From Diploptera punctata (taxonomy: Eukaryota > Arthropoda > Insecta > Blattodea > Blaberidae), in the NCBI GenBank assembly GCA_030220185.1, contig JASPKZ010004571.1, forward strand, positions 434,001 through 498,000: a stretch of DNA of 64,000 nucleotides. The letters run 5' to 3'. Positions 36,149-45,582 of this stretch are shown here, piece by piece. The translations under genes and the position numbers were made by a program. Below the pieces are notes generated by a model, which worked only from the letters and a program-made list of their open reading frames with translations, did not search any database and was not told where the DNA came from. Numbering within the stretch: position 1 is the first letter of the stretch; every line of letters begins with the position of its first letter.

Positions 36149-36289
36149 AAAAAAATTTTTTTTTTCTTTTTACCATTGATTTACAATGACTCTTTTTACT
36201 GTATTTTTTTAAATGAAGATAAATACTGTACTGTATAAGAATTAAATTAATGTTTTTATTACCTCACCTCATATCCTTTTTCTTCTATA

Positions 36290-36326
36290 CTGCAGTTTCG
36301 GAGCTTATCTCCATCGTCAGTAGCTT
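36290..36326 (-). ncRNA. Hammerhead-ribozyme-like motif, PLE-C left arm
   Basis: Minus strand: CTGACGA (36314-36320), T, GGAG/CTCC stem II with ATAAG loop, GAA, ACTGCAGT, then A. Intact core. Confidence 0.65.
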
Positions 36327-36792
36327 CTGGTCGACCAGTGTTATGTCGTTTCTTGGCGGTTTCCTTCTTACTTCTATCGGTGGACCGATGAACCTCTGGA
36401 TCAGGTCAAAATTTGCGGGAGTTTCAAAATTCATGAGTTTTTCTTTCTTGTTTTTTTGGATGTGGATTTTTTCCCAGACTGTGAGTTCCTTTAGTTTATC
36501 TGTTTGTTTGATTAGGCTAGCTTCTGTATCAATTAAATGTTTTTCAGACCAAGCATGGGCTGCTACGGCTGACTTGTCCACTTCACCCTTTTTTACATTT
36601 CTAAGGTGTTCCTTCAATCTAGTTTTAAAATTTCTTTTTGTTTTTCCTATATAGATTTTGTCGCAATCTTGACATTTGATCTGATATATTCCTGAATAAG
36701 AAGAATATAAATCAGGAATATATCAGATCATCGGTCCACCAATAGAAGTAAGAAGGAAACCGCCAAGAAACGACATAACACCGGTCGACCAG

Positions 36793-36838
36793 AAGCTACT
36801 GACGATGGAGATAAGCTCCGAAACTGCAGTATAGAAGA
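36793..36838 (+). ncRNA. Hammerhead-ribozyme-like motif, PLE-C right arm
   Basis: CTGACGA 36799-36805, T, GGAG 36807-36810, CTCC 36816-36819, GAA 36820-36822, ACTGCAGT 36823-36830, A 36831. Stem I begins CTA/TAG. Confidence 0.65.
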
Positions 36839-37299
36839 AAAAGGATATGAGGTGAGGTAATAAAAACATTAATTTAATTCTTAAATTAAACCTCATAGTG
36901 TTCTTTCCCTGTGAAAGTTAAACTGTACTGAATTTTGTATTGTTATGAAAAATGTATTTATTTTAAAACATGCTACTGTGAACTGCGCTTAGAAACTAGC
37001 ACAATAGAGTAACCTTGACTCAAAACCCCCTCCCTGACATGTTTAACAGTACCAACCAACATTCTGAGAATACAGTACAATGTCAAAAATTTCCATTGTG
37101 TGAGTCACTGAAAGATTGTTGTTACAGAACTGTATTTGTATTGTGTAGGATAGTGTAGTCTGTGAGAACAATGTGCAGCAGTTTGTGAAAAAAAAAAAAT
37201 GTCCGGGAACCCGGGTTCGAAACATTGAAAGACGCGGCTATTGTCAACAAAGTGTGTGATGGAGAGGAAGGAGAAAGTGAAGACAAAAGTTTGATGTTT

Positions 37300-37510
37300 G
37301 AAAACAAAATACATGAGTTTCGAAACTCCCGCAAATTTTGGCCTGATCCAGAGGTTCATCGATCCACTGATAGAAGTAAGAAGAAACCCGCCAAGAAAGA
37401 CATAACACCGCTACTGACCAGAGACTACTGAAGATGGAGATAAGCTCCGAAACTGCAGTATAGAAGAAAATGGAAATGAGGTGAGGTAATAAAAACATTA
37501 ATTTAATTCT
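37300..37510 (+). mobile_element. PLE-C 3' fragment, single arm
   Basis: Encodes the decayed protein end (EFRNSRKFWPDPEVHR) then the PLE-C hammerhead-like core and ATGAG|GTGAGGTAATAAA. The sequence before it (36905-37300) is unassigned. Confidence 0.75.
37422..37468 (+). ncRNA. Hammerhead-ribozyme-like motif, PLE-C fragment
   Basis: CTGAAGA 37428-37434, T, GGAG/CTCC, GAA, ACTGCAGT, A 37460. N7 is A here and C in the other PLE-C copies, a change the hammerhead consensus tolerates. Confidence 0.65.
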
Positions 37511-37611
37511 TTGATAAAAATGTATTTTAAATTTTAAATCCAATCTGATGATTGGAAGGTTATGTGGCAAGAAAAAATGTAATAATTTGACAAAAAGATT
37601 ATTTATGATTA

Positions 37612-37765
37612 AACCAGAGAGAATTAGACAGAGAAAGACCAATTCCAAGATGGGAAGACACATTGCAAGATGATTCGTAGATCCTGGAAATGGACAGCAG
37701 TAAATAGAGAAGAATGGAGAATGTTTCGAGGGCTGTAGAAACAGGGAGGATATGTTTTCACCAAA
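37612..37765 (+). pseudogene. LINE C-terminal scrap
   Basis: Frames read RPIPRWEDTLQ-like and RSWKWTAVNREEWRMFRGL-like text, the end of a non-LTR ORF2. Very short and broken. Confidence 0.5.
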
Positions 37766-37861
37766 GATATATATAGGATAAGTAAATTTTAAACATTCTT
37801 AAATAATTAATTAAATAAAAATAAAACATAGTTTTATTTGATTTTCATATTTATTATATAA

Positions 37862-37906
37862 TTCAGTGACAGCTGTTTCGGTACACTGTACCTTCTTCAG
37901 ACATGT
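37862..37906 (-). ncRNA. Hammerhead-ribozyme-like motif, PLE-B left arm
   Basis: Minus strand: CTGAAGA (37894-37900), extra A, GGTAC/GTACC stem II with AGT loop, GAA, ACAGCTGT, then C (37868). Core intact. Confidence 0.68.
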
Positions 37907-37971
37907 TAACAAATTATGAATTGTGTTCCAACTGATCTAAGCAACAATACAACAATATTTATTTAAATTTT

Positions 37972-38364
37972 TTAATTTAACAAAGGGGATTCATTCAAAT
38001 CAAGTTGAGAATTTAACAGTTTTTTACTACTTTTAAACTTATTAATTTCTACAGCCTCCAAAAGATTTAAATTCTTACCCTTATCACAAATATGTAAAAT
38101 TTCAAAATTTGGATCGAAACAATGATTAAATTGGAATAGGTGGTTAGCATAGTTTGAAATTTCTAAATTTCTGTTATATTCTCTCATGTGTTCCTTTATC
38201 CGAGAGATAAAAGATCTACCAGTTTGTCCTATATAGACATTGTCACATGTGCCACACTTCAATTTATATACACCTGATAATTTTTCTTTTTTTGTTTTGG
38301 TTTTATTGTTTTTTATTATATTTTGTAGAGTGTTATTAGTTTTAAATGCCACATTAATGTTCAA
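37972..38364 (-). pseudogene. PLE-B GIY-YIG endonuclease C-terminal domain
   Basis: An open 130-codon frame: INVAFKTNNTLQN, SGVYKLKCGTCDNVYIGQTG, RIKEHMREYNRN, ANHLFQFNH, LLEAVEINKFK. GVY...VYIGQTGR is the GIY-YIG nuclease core with the conserved Arg, and the spaced CGTC cysteine pair is typical of PLE endonucleases. It differs clearly from PLE-A, so it is a separate lineage. RT is missing: the arm is 5'-truncated at the dimer centre. Confidence 0.88.
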
Positions 38365-38399
38365 CTTTTTAAAGTTTTATCTCTCGGATAAAGGAACAC

Positions 38400-38624
38400 A
38401 TGAGAGCATATAACAGAAATTTAGAAAATTCAAACTATGCTAACCACCTATTCCAATTTAATCATTGTTTCAATCCAAATTTTGAGATTTTACATATTTG
38501 TGATAAGGGTAAGAAGTTAAATCTTTTGGAGGCTGTAGAAATTAATAAGTTTAAAAGTAGTAAAAAACTGTTAAATTCTCAACTTGATTTGAATGAATTC
38601 CCTTTGTTAAATTTAAAAATTTAA
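38400..38624 (+). pseudogene. PLE-B endonuclease C-terminus, plus arm
   Basis: Mirror of 37972-38200: MRAYNRNLENSNYANHLFQF, FEILHICDKGKKLN, EAVEINKFKSSKKLLNSQLD. It lacks GIY-YIG because the arms meet at the ATCTCTCGGATAAAGGAACA point. Confidence 0.8.
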
Positions 38625-38658
38625 ATAAATATTGTTGTATTTGAAGAGAAAAATTTTC

Positions 38659-38731
38659 GCCTAGACCGGGACTCGAACCCGGGACCCTTGGCTTTCCGGG
38701 CCAAGTGCTCTACCAACTGAGCTACCGAGGC
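38659..38731 (-). tRNA. tRNA-like domain TL-1, unit 1 (anticodon position GGA)
   Basis: Acceptor GCCTCGG/TCTAGGC (one mismatch), D stem GCTC/GAGC, a 6-bp anticodon stem CTTGGC/GCCAAG with loop CCGGAAA lacking U33, and T arm CCGGG/CCCGG with TTCGAGT. A run of five Ts follows 5 nt downstream, like a Pol III terminator. The odd anticodon arm argues against decoding. Confidence 0.45.
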
Positions 38732-38959
38732 GAGTTACGATCTAGACGCAAATTTTTCTTCTTATGTACGTTGTAATTCCCTAACGCCAAATGCTTGAAA
38801 CCATAGCTTCTATCTTGCAAATGGCGGCTTCTTAGTTAAGAAGACATTTATTGGGAATTTAACACTACTTTATAGCCAGTAGGGCTTCTATTGACGATTT
38901 TATTATTAATTTAACACTTCTCATTGAAGGATAAATTATATTTGAAGAGAAAAATTTTC

Positions 38960-39032
38960 GCCTAGACCGGGACTCGAACCCGGGACCCTTGGCTTTCCGG
39001 GCCAAGTGCTCTACCAACTGAGCTACCGAGGC
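38960..39032 (-). tRNA. tRNA-like domain TL-1, unit 2
   Basis: Identical to unit 1 over all 73 nt as read. Confidence 0.45.
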
Positions 39033-39258
39033 GAGTTACGATCTAGACGCAAATTTTTCTTCTTAGTACGTTGTAATTCCCTAACGCCAAATGCTTGAAA
39101 CCATAGCTTCTATCTTGCAAATGGCGGCTTCTTAGTTAAGAAGACATTTATTGGGAATTTAACACTACTTTATAGCCAGTAGGGCTTCTATTGACGATTT
39201 TATTATTAATTTAACACTTCTCATTGAAGGATAAATTATATTTGAAGAGAAAAATTTC

Positions 39259-39330
39259 GCCTAGACCGGGACTCGAACCCGGGATCCTGGCTTTCCGGGC
39301 CAAGTGCTCTACCAACTGAGCTACCGAGGC
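39259..39330 (-). tRNA. tRNA-like domain TL-1, unit 3
   Basis: As units 1 and 2, but one base shorter in the anticodon-arm/variable region (GGATCCTGGC on the plus strand). Confidence 0.4.
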
Positions 39331-39675
39331 GAGTTACGATCTAGATGCAAATTTTTCTTCTTATGTACGTTGTAATTCCCTAACAACGCCAATGCTTGAA
39401 AACCATAGCTTCTATCTTGCAAATGGCGGCTTCTTAGTTAATACAGCACATTTATTAGGAATTTAACACCTACTTTATATATAAGCCAGTATGCTTTCTA
39501 TTGACGATTTTATTATTAATTTAACACTTCTTCATTGATAATGATAAATTAAATTTTTCTCAAATTCAAAAGTAATTTAGTCCTTCAATGGAAAAAGTGT
39601 TAAATTAATAATAAAATCGTCAAATATTGTTGTATTGTTGCTTAGATCAGTTGGAACACAATTCATAATTTGTTG

Positions 39676-39722
39676 ACATGTCTGAAGAAGGTACAGTGTA
39701 CCGAAACAGCTGTCACTGAATT
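39676..39722 (+). ncRNA. Hammerhead-ribozyme-like motif, PLE-B right arm
   Basis: CTGAAGA 39682-39688, A, GGTAC 39690-39694, AGT, GTACC 39698-39702, GAA 39703-39705, ACAGCTGT 39706-39713, C 39714. Confidence 0.68.
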
Positions 39723-39873
39723 ATATAATAAATATGAAAATCAAATAAAACTATGTTTTATTTTTATTTAATTAATAAATATGGATTTTCATCAAGTAAA
39801 CACCAACTCAATTGATTATTCTTAAATAAAAACATTATTTGCCATAAAAATGTAGCAGAAAATGGTAACTTAC

Positions 39874-39969
39874 CTGATCAACAAGCAGCATTCCTAGTGT
39901 TGAAATTCCAATTGCTAGTCGGGCTGTATCCACTAAACTTTCAGGACGGAAAACATCAATCCCTTTCAA
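39874..39969 (-). CDS. iPLA2-VIA: iPLA2-VIA 96-nt exon, C-terminal part of the catalytic domain
   Basis: A 32-codon phase-0 exon bounded by GTGTTTCACAG|TTGAAA and GTTGATCAG|GTAAGTTA. It encodes LKGIDVFRPESLVDTARLAI, then GISTLGMLLVDQ, which matches the VDVFRPSNPWELAKTV and LGKMVVD region of human PLA2G6. Because it is divisible by three it could be skipped without a frameshift; the sequence gives no sign that it is. It sits next to the end of the PLE-B/tRNA-like nest that fills the following intron. Confidence 0.92.
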
Positions 39970-40030
39970 CTGTGAAACACAATGTTTTCGGTAGCATATT
40001 TACTTAATTATTATAAATAAATGTGTTCTA

Positions 40031-40804
40031 CGAGGGCGGATCGGAAAGTAACGCACAATAATTTTTTTCTGCCTTGGTATTGCAGCTAGAATGTTGAAAT
40101 TTCACAGAGATAAAGTTTGAAGTTTTCACTACAGATGGTATTTTTTTCTCAGGTGCACCTCTTGCGAGAGAAGCTTGAACTATGCAACAAAGATGGCGCG
40201 CATGCTACAGTCGTCCACCTGTGAGAAACAGAGAAGTGTTGTTCGATTTTTGTGGGCCAAAGGGCATAAACCCAGTGAAATTCACAGGGACATGCATGGC
40301 GTGTATGGGGATGATTGTATGGACCATAGCAATGTCTCCAGGTGGTGCACATTCTTCCAAGAGGGACGCGTGAACCTTAGTGAGTCGCCACGCTCCGGCC
40401 GGCAGTGCGCAGATGGCTACACTCCAACCAAACGGACTTCTACGAACAGGGCATATTGAAACTGGTAACACGATGGGAAAAATGTGTTGAGAAAGTTGGT
40501 GACTATGTCGAAAAGTAGGTAAAAGATGTAAGTTCGTTTGTGATTTTTTTCCTTTTTTTTACTATTAAACTTTTTAAAAAAAAAATTATTGTGCGTTACT
40601 TTCCGATCCGCCAACCAAACGGACTTCTACGAACAGGGCATATTGAAACTGGTAACACGATGGGAAAAATGTGTTGAGAAAGTTGGTGACTATGTCGAAA
40701 AGTAGGTAAAAGATGTAAGTTCATTTGTGATTTTTTCCCTTTTTTTTTACTATTAAACTTTTTAAAAAAAAAATTATTGTGCGTTACTTTCCGATCTGCC
40801 CTCA
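40031..40804 (+). mobile_element. Deleted mariner with TA target sites and an internal tandem duplication
   Basis: The ends are complementary (GAGGGCGGATCGGAAAGTAA left, TTACTTTCCGATCTGCCCTC right) and flanked by TA (40029-40030, 40805-40806). The transposase start survives: EKQRSVVRFLWAKGHKPSEI and MDHSNVSRWCTFFQEGR, a paired-like helix-turn-helix, then SPRSGRQ. The catalytic middle is deleted, leaving only TGHIETGNTMGKM from the C-terminus. That C-terminal/3'-TIR segment is tandemly duplicated (40424-40610 and 40611-40799). Confidence 0.9.
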
Positions 40805-41021
40805 TATTATATCTTCAAGACATTTAATTAAAATACAACACAAAAAAAATCATACTGTAGAAGATGCTACAAATTATATAGAGGATGAAAGTCATATAAC
40901 TCAGTTGAGTTGCTACTAATGACACTTCAAGACCATTAACTTCTACAACGTCGTAAACAATAACAACTAGTAGCACATATTCGTCCTGCTTTGAAAGGAC
41001 TCCAGATAATATTTTAAATAC

Positions 41022-41400
41022 AGGTCCACCGCTGTGGTCTCGGGGTAGCGTGCTGCCTTGTCACGCAGCTGGCCCGGGTTCGATCCCCGGTCGGGACACT
41101 TTTTCTGGGTGAAGTTTTTATCGGGGTTTTTCCTCACCTGTAAGACAAATGTCCGGAAAACTTTAGGGCCCAAACAGTCCCCGAAATCATATGGCCATCG
41201 CAATCATCAATATTCATATTCATCTTAGGTTAAGCGTAGGATTAGGGAATCTCCTGGCACACCATCATCATCATCATCATCCATCATATCATCGGGGCAA
41301 CGTAACCCCGCCTTCCAGGCGCCCCAACCTCAGAAGTGGGTTACAAGTACGCCATGCCAGGAGAGAAACCAGGAATGTCGAAAGATAAACCTGGGACATT
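41022..41400 (+). mobile_element. SINE-A copy with a variant 3' end
   Basis: Head GGTCCACCGCTGTGGTCTCG, boxes and body to the ATATGGCCATC point match other SINE-A copies. After 41200 the sequence switches to a different CAT-rich segment ending AGGAGAGAAACCAGG, so the tail is replaced or recombined. Confidence 0.8.
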
Positions 41401-41499
41401 TGAAAAAAAATTAAATATAAACATTTTAAGACAGTGAGGATGATGGCACCTGCCAACAGGTACATGTTTAGGCGATTAACCTGTTCTGAATTCACAGTG

Positions 41500-41960
41500 A
41501 TTCCTTCCATCTTTTCCTAGGTCTTCCTACATCCCTTAATCCTTTTGGTTTATAATGATTTGCTATCTTGGGCAATCTTGTTTCTTCCATTCTCTGAACA
41601 TGCTGTTCCCAGCCAACGCGGTATTGTCGAATTCTATCATTTATAGAAAATATTTCTATATTCATTTAATTAAATGCCAAATCAACTGATTACTGAAAAT
41701 ATTTCTAATTCACTTCTGATTTCTTCATTTGTTATGTGGTCTAATTTTGTGCATCATTTGATCCTTCTTAGAAAAGTCACTGCTGCACTTTGTATTCTAC
41801 TTAAACTTCTCTTATTTATTACCCAGGATTCACTACCATATAAAAGTAACGGTATCGCCATTGTTTCGTAGAACTTCATTTTTGTATCATTCCTTGTTTT
41901 ACGTTTTAGTGTTCTATGAATGGTGTCATCCATATCATTTAAAATTTTGTATACCTAAAT
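41500..41960 (-). pseudogene. LINE RT C-terminal fragment
   Basis: The minus strand carries the family's C-terminal RT block (a SWVINKRSLSRIQSA-like line near 41830, a DHITNEEIRSELEIFS-like line near 41710, then a KRLRDVGRPR-like end near 41530). Broken by stops. Confidence 0.7.
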
Positions 41961-42059
41961 TATTATTGAAAATCTATTATTTATTATCATTCATCATCAT
42001 AGTACATTCACAAATTTAGGCCATTTGTTGACCTGTTTTGGTCTCAAGAGAAACACCAT

Positions 42060-42665
42060 CCAAAAGTCTTTTGAGTGGATGTCCTGGTCTTCTTCTTCCT
42101 GCAGGTTGATATCTTAACATTTGTTGGGGTATCCTGTGATCTTCCATTCGATGAACATGTTACATCCATCTTGACTTATAATCAGAAATTTTGTTTTCTA
42201 AAGGTTCCATGTATAATTCTTCTAAGATGTCTTCATTTTTTTTGTGATCTAGTAGTGTGGATCCTGCAGTCCTCCGAAGGTATCTCATTTCAGCAGTTCT
42301 AAGTCTCTGTATATCCTTCTGTTTCAACGTCCTTACTTCACTACCATACAAAAGAGTTGGAAGAGCCAGTGTTTTATACACTTTTAATCTTGAATGCTTT
42401 TGGACTAACTGTGGCTTGAAGATAGAATTTATTAACCCTAAAATTCTTAAAAATTTAGATATTTTTGCATTTACATCCTTTTCTTCTTCATATGAGATAT
42501 TGCATCCTAGATATGTAAAATTATTCACCTGCTCCTAAATTTTATTGTCCAGTACAATTTTACTTCTGACAGAATCTATACCTTGAAATGCCATAATTTT
42601 TGTTTTTTCTGTAGATATCTTCAATTCATATTCTTCTGTAATTTTGTTAAGTTCATATTATTTAT
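42060..42665 (-). pseudogene. LINE RT 3' fragment
   Basis: An open stretch (42528-42160) encodes NFTYLGCNISYEEEKDVNAK, LALPTLLYGSEVRTLKQKDI and MRYLRRTAGSTLLDHKKNED. The first part (KTKIMAFQG-like, 42590) is in another frame after a stop. Confidence 0.85.
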
Positions 42666-42789
42666 TATATTCACTATTTTTTTTCACAATATATTTCTTG
42701 GAGCTATTTTAACTTAGATAAATGTTTATAATTAATAAGTATGAAGTGTAAGATTGTAATTAAATACTGTATTTAATAAATTTTACTTG

Positions 42790-43257
42790 ATTCTTCTTCT
42801 TCTTCCTTCCAAGTATTAGGCCAAGGCCTGTTATGATCCAATAGAAAATTTTCCCTCCAGCGTTTCATAGGACGGCCCAGTGATCTTCGTCCTCTTGGTA
42901 TATAATAATAAACAGCTTTGGGGATCCGATTTGAACTCATTCTTTCAAGATGGTGTTTCCAATTTAGTTGGTACTGTTTAATATATTCCAAAATTGGCGT
43001 AGTCTTCAATTCTTTTAAGATATCGGTGTTCCTTTTCCGATCCCATCTGGTGTAACCCGCTGTTCTGCGCATGAACCTCATTTCACAAGCTGTTATTCTG
43101 CTTTCATGTTGTCTTTTTAGTGTCCATGCTTCACTACCATAGGTCAACACTGGTCTAGCCAAAGTGTTATATAAACGTAATCTGGTGTTTTTTTGTACAA
43201 GGGATGGTTTCATAACTTGATTAATAATTCCTAAACTTTAATTATAACTAGTAATTT
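42790..43257 (-). pseudogene. LINE-R 3' fragment, open frame
   Basis: 146 open codons (43213-42773): MKPSLVQKNTRLRLYNTLAR, VLTYGSEAWTLKRQHESRIT, MRFMRRTAGYTRWDRKRN, RGRRSLGRPMKRWRENFLLD and a GAAGAAGAAG tail. 5'-truncated at about 43257. Confidence 0.88.
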
Positions 43258-43494
43258 TCTTGATAATAACTAATATTCACTGTATTTATGAAACAAAAGC
43301 AGAAACCTCAAGAGGAAGAAAGAGATATATGTCAATCAATGTGTTGGCTTCTGATTGGAGCTGACCCATGAACTAAATCATATGATAAGAATTATAGTGA
43401 CACTCATGCGATGTTATTTAATTTTAAAAGAAAAAAAGAGAATTAATTCAAGCAAAAGTTTGTTGTTAGAAGGAGCATAATTATATAAAATCAC

Positions 43495-43666
43495 CTGTGT
43501 AAGGGGAACTAGTCCTGTTCCTAGAGAGACAACAACTGTAGCTGGGCATACTTCAGATGCTCGTCCGCATCCTTTCAAGGCTAAATTATATTCATGAATT
43601 TCTGTCAATACATCTAGAGTGGGATTATTTGCTATTAGACCTCCATCCAAAAATCGGCCAAATGCC
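43495..43666 (-). CDS. iPLA2-VIA: iPLA2-VIA exon with catalytic aspartate ([10 protein letters not shown])
   Basis: The acceptor is TTTTTTGTTTCAG|GGCATTT and the donor CTTACACAG|GTGATTT. It encodes 57 residues, [20 protein letters not shown], then TEIHEYN, then VVVSLGTG. The Asp of the DGG/A motif is the second member of the patatin Ser-Asp dyad, and NNPTLD and SLGTG are family hallmarks. The exon ends on a complete codon (phase 0). The next exon lies 3.5 kb downstream across an intron with LINE, SINE and a deleted mariner. Confidence 0.95.
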
Positions 43667-43689
43667 CTGAAACAAAAAAGGAATTCTCA

Positions 43690-44630
43690 ATTTACACATG
43701 TACTCAAGTGTAGAGATCCGTGAAATTTGCGAGTTGGGATAATGTGAAATGCTCTAATTTTGTTATTTTCTTGTAACATTTCTTAACTCTACTTCCCATA
43801 AGCTCAAAAAAAAAGCATTTATGAATTGCAAAATAACACAAAATCCTACAATAAAGTGAAATGACACCAAAATTAAAAATTTTCAATGAATTCTGGAGAT
43901 TTTTTTGTTATATTCGCAAAATTTTCATAATGCATTTTTAAACACTGTTTTCGGATTCCATCTTCTTTTTAACTGCCATATCTGATGGCGCCATATCTGC
44001 TTCCTCCATGCACTCTTGCAACAGGAAATGGTTGCAACACAGTTCACAGCATAGAGATAATATTTGCTGTCCTTCTCATGCTCAAATATGGTCTCTCCAT
44101 AGATTATATTCTATGGCCAATATGAATTCCAAGAAATATCTATTTCTCAGTATGGTGTTGTGGTGAATGATTGAAGGTGAAGATTGAAACCTGAGAATGC
44201 TGAGATACTCCCCATGGTTGCTTTTCTTAAAAGGTAAATTTTTCTTACAAATTAGTGACTAAGATTAAAATTTTATGCATTTAATTGTATTAAAATTGAT
44301 ATCAATCATACAAGCTAAAATTTACCTTAAACTACTGGATATACATTTTTATTGGGTTTGATATACTAAACTAGGATTAAAAAAGACTCAAATTTACATT
44401 TTTTTAACAACACTGCCAAATTCACAATAACATCGAAATCTTGAAATTTTAAAACAAATTTTCCCTAAAAATAAAACCACTTTCACGGATCTCTACTCAT
44501 GGGTCATAAAAATGAGTTAAGAACAAAAGAATTTAATTCAAAAATAAGATAATATAGTTTTTTTTACTCATTGTCATAGTTTACAATTACTGTTTTTTCT
44601 ACAATGTGTCAAAAGGTCATGAATTTTGCT
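43690..44630. other. Intron sequence, nothing recognised
   Basis: AT-rich, no coding or repeat family recognised, in intron 4 of the phospholipase gene. Confidence 0.5.
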
Positions 44631-44639
44631 AAAGATGAT

Positions 44640-44968
44640 GTTAAATATATTCCATGGCACGACAGGCCTAGAAGGTCCTTGGGCTACCATCTGGCTGCTG
44701 GCCTCACATCTACATGTATTAATCACAAAGGTAGACAATCATCCAGCCAGTGTAGAGTGACATGTGGTCAGCATATTGGAACCCCAGCTGTTATAGCTGG
44801 TTTTCTCAACCTGAAGCCACTACTTCATCATGATGCTGGATGGGCACCAGTCCCATATAGGCCAAAATTCCATGAGAAAATTTCTTCCCGCATAGAGACT
44901 TGAACTAGCACAAGTCCTGTAGCTCTGCGGCAAGACATCTTGCCTTAACCATTTGGCCACGGCACAGG
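44640..44968 (-). mobile_element. SINE-D copy
   Basis: The reverse complement follows the 25965 copy throughout: head GCCGTGGCCAAATGGTTAAG, then body to CCATGGAATATATTT-like end. Point differences are spread evenly. Confidence 0.85.
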
Positions 44969-45054
44969 ATTACTGTTTAATATTCACCCTTGATAAAATT
45001 ATAACTTTGAAAAATAAATATATAAAAGATATTTATATAATAAATTTGGGAATT

Positions 45055-45575
45055 TTTAACATTATGAGGTTTAATTCATAAGAATTAAATGAATTGTGAT
45101 TTCTTCTTACCTCATACTTCTATGTTTTTTTTAAACACAGCACTGCAGCATCAATGACCATTGTCACCATCCTCAGCTGTTTTCACGACTGTCAATTTTT
45201 CTTTTGCCAGTAATTATCCAAACTGCCATCTGGTGTTCTTTTGAAGGAATTATATTAAAAAAACCATACGAGGATCATGAACTTCGAGTTTCCAGACGAA
45301 CTGAGCTTGATTACAAAGTTCCTCAAAAATACAACAGATGGCAGTTTAGAAAATGATTTCTTCAAAAGAACACCAGATGGCAGTTTAGAAAATAATTCCT
45401 TCAAAAGAACACCAGATGGCAGTTTAGATAATTACCGGCAAAAGAAAAAATTGACAGTCATGAAAACAGCTGAGGGTGGTGACAAAGGTCGCTGATACTG
45501 CAGTGCTGTGTTTAAAAAAAACATAGAAGTATGAGGTAAGAAGAAATTGTGATTCATTTAATTCTTATATAAAAG
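45055..45575. mobile_element. PLE-H inverted dimer
   Basis: The minus arm 45055-45245 and plus arm 45250-45575 mirror each other. The plus arm encodes a protein end with MNFEFPDELSLITKFLK and a 36-nt repeat (RTPDGSLEN twice or more). Cores read CTGAGGA-T-GGTGAC stem (minus) and a more decayed form (plus), with ATGAG|GTAAGAAG after. The GAA is mutated in both, so self-cleavage is unlikely. Confidence 0.8.
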
Positions 45576-45582
45576 ATGGGGG

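Larger units (their letters stand above)
35548..36200. repeat. TL-2 element: tRNA-like units in inverted and direct copies
   Basis: The left arm 35548-35722 and right arm 35751-35930 are inverted repeats, each with a 73-nt tRNA-like domain followed by a T-rich AAATTTTTCTCTTTACC end. A third copy runs direct at 36060-36200. The organisation mirrors the PLE dimers, but no hammerhead core is visible. Confidence 0.8.
36250..36900. mobile_element. PLE-C inverted dimer
   Basis: The minus arm 36250-36705 encodes the PLE endonuclease end (KEHLRNVKKGEVDKSAVAAH, ELTVWEKIHIQKN, FIQ-RFIGPPIE). The plus arm 36706-36900 has an internal deletion after TATCAGATC. Both arms end in a hammerhead-like core and ATGAG|GTGAGG; the right arm adds AAACCTCATAGTG and TTCTTTCCC. 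Confidence 0.85.
38627..39635 (-). mobile_element. TL-1 element: tandem trimer of a ~300-bp unit with a tRNA-like domain, 14-bp TSD
   Basis: AAATATTGTTGTAT is at 38627-38640 and 39622-39635. The insert (38641-39621) holds three head-to-tail units (starting 38641, 38941, 39241; periods about 300 and 300) and a 75-bp inverted end piece (39546-39621). Each unit on the minus strand runs: AT-rich part, CTTCTTAACTAAGAAGCCGC block, AAATTTGCGTCTAGATCG leader, 73-nt tRNA-like domain, then GAAAATTTTTCTCTTCAA. No reading frame and no CTGANGA core. Confidence 0.88.
37795..39829. mobile_element. PLE-B inverted dimer, 12-bp TSD, interrupted by a tRNA-like array
   Basis: ATTCTTAAATAA is at 37795-37806 and 39818-39829. 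The minus arm 37807-38375 has tail, hammerhead-like core and GIY-YIG endonuclease. The plus arm 38376-38640 plus 39636-39817 has the endonuclease C-terminus, core and full tail. The TL-1 array (38641-39621) splits the plus arm with its own 14-bp duplication. Confidence 0.9.

Noticed and set aside
37200..37225. GGGAACCCGGGTTCGAA as a tRNA B box
   Set aside because: No A box or cloverleaf accompanies it.
38659..39330. Cluster of functional tRNA-Ser genes
   Set aside because: The anticodon position reads GGA, but the domains lack a long variable arm, have a 6-bp anticodon stem without U33 (TL-1), and lie in a mobile repeat with target duplications.
38641..39545. CRISPR or classical satellite array
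   Set aside because: Only three 300-bp units without spacers, bounded by a target duplication in a eukaryotic intron.
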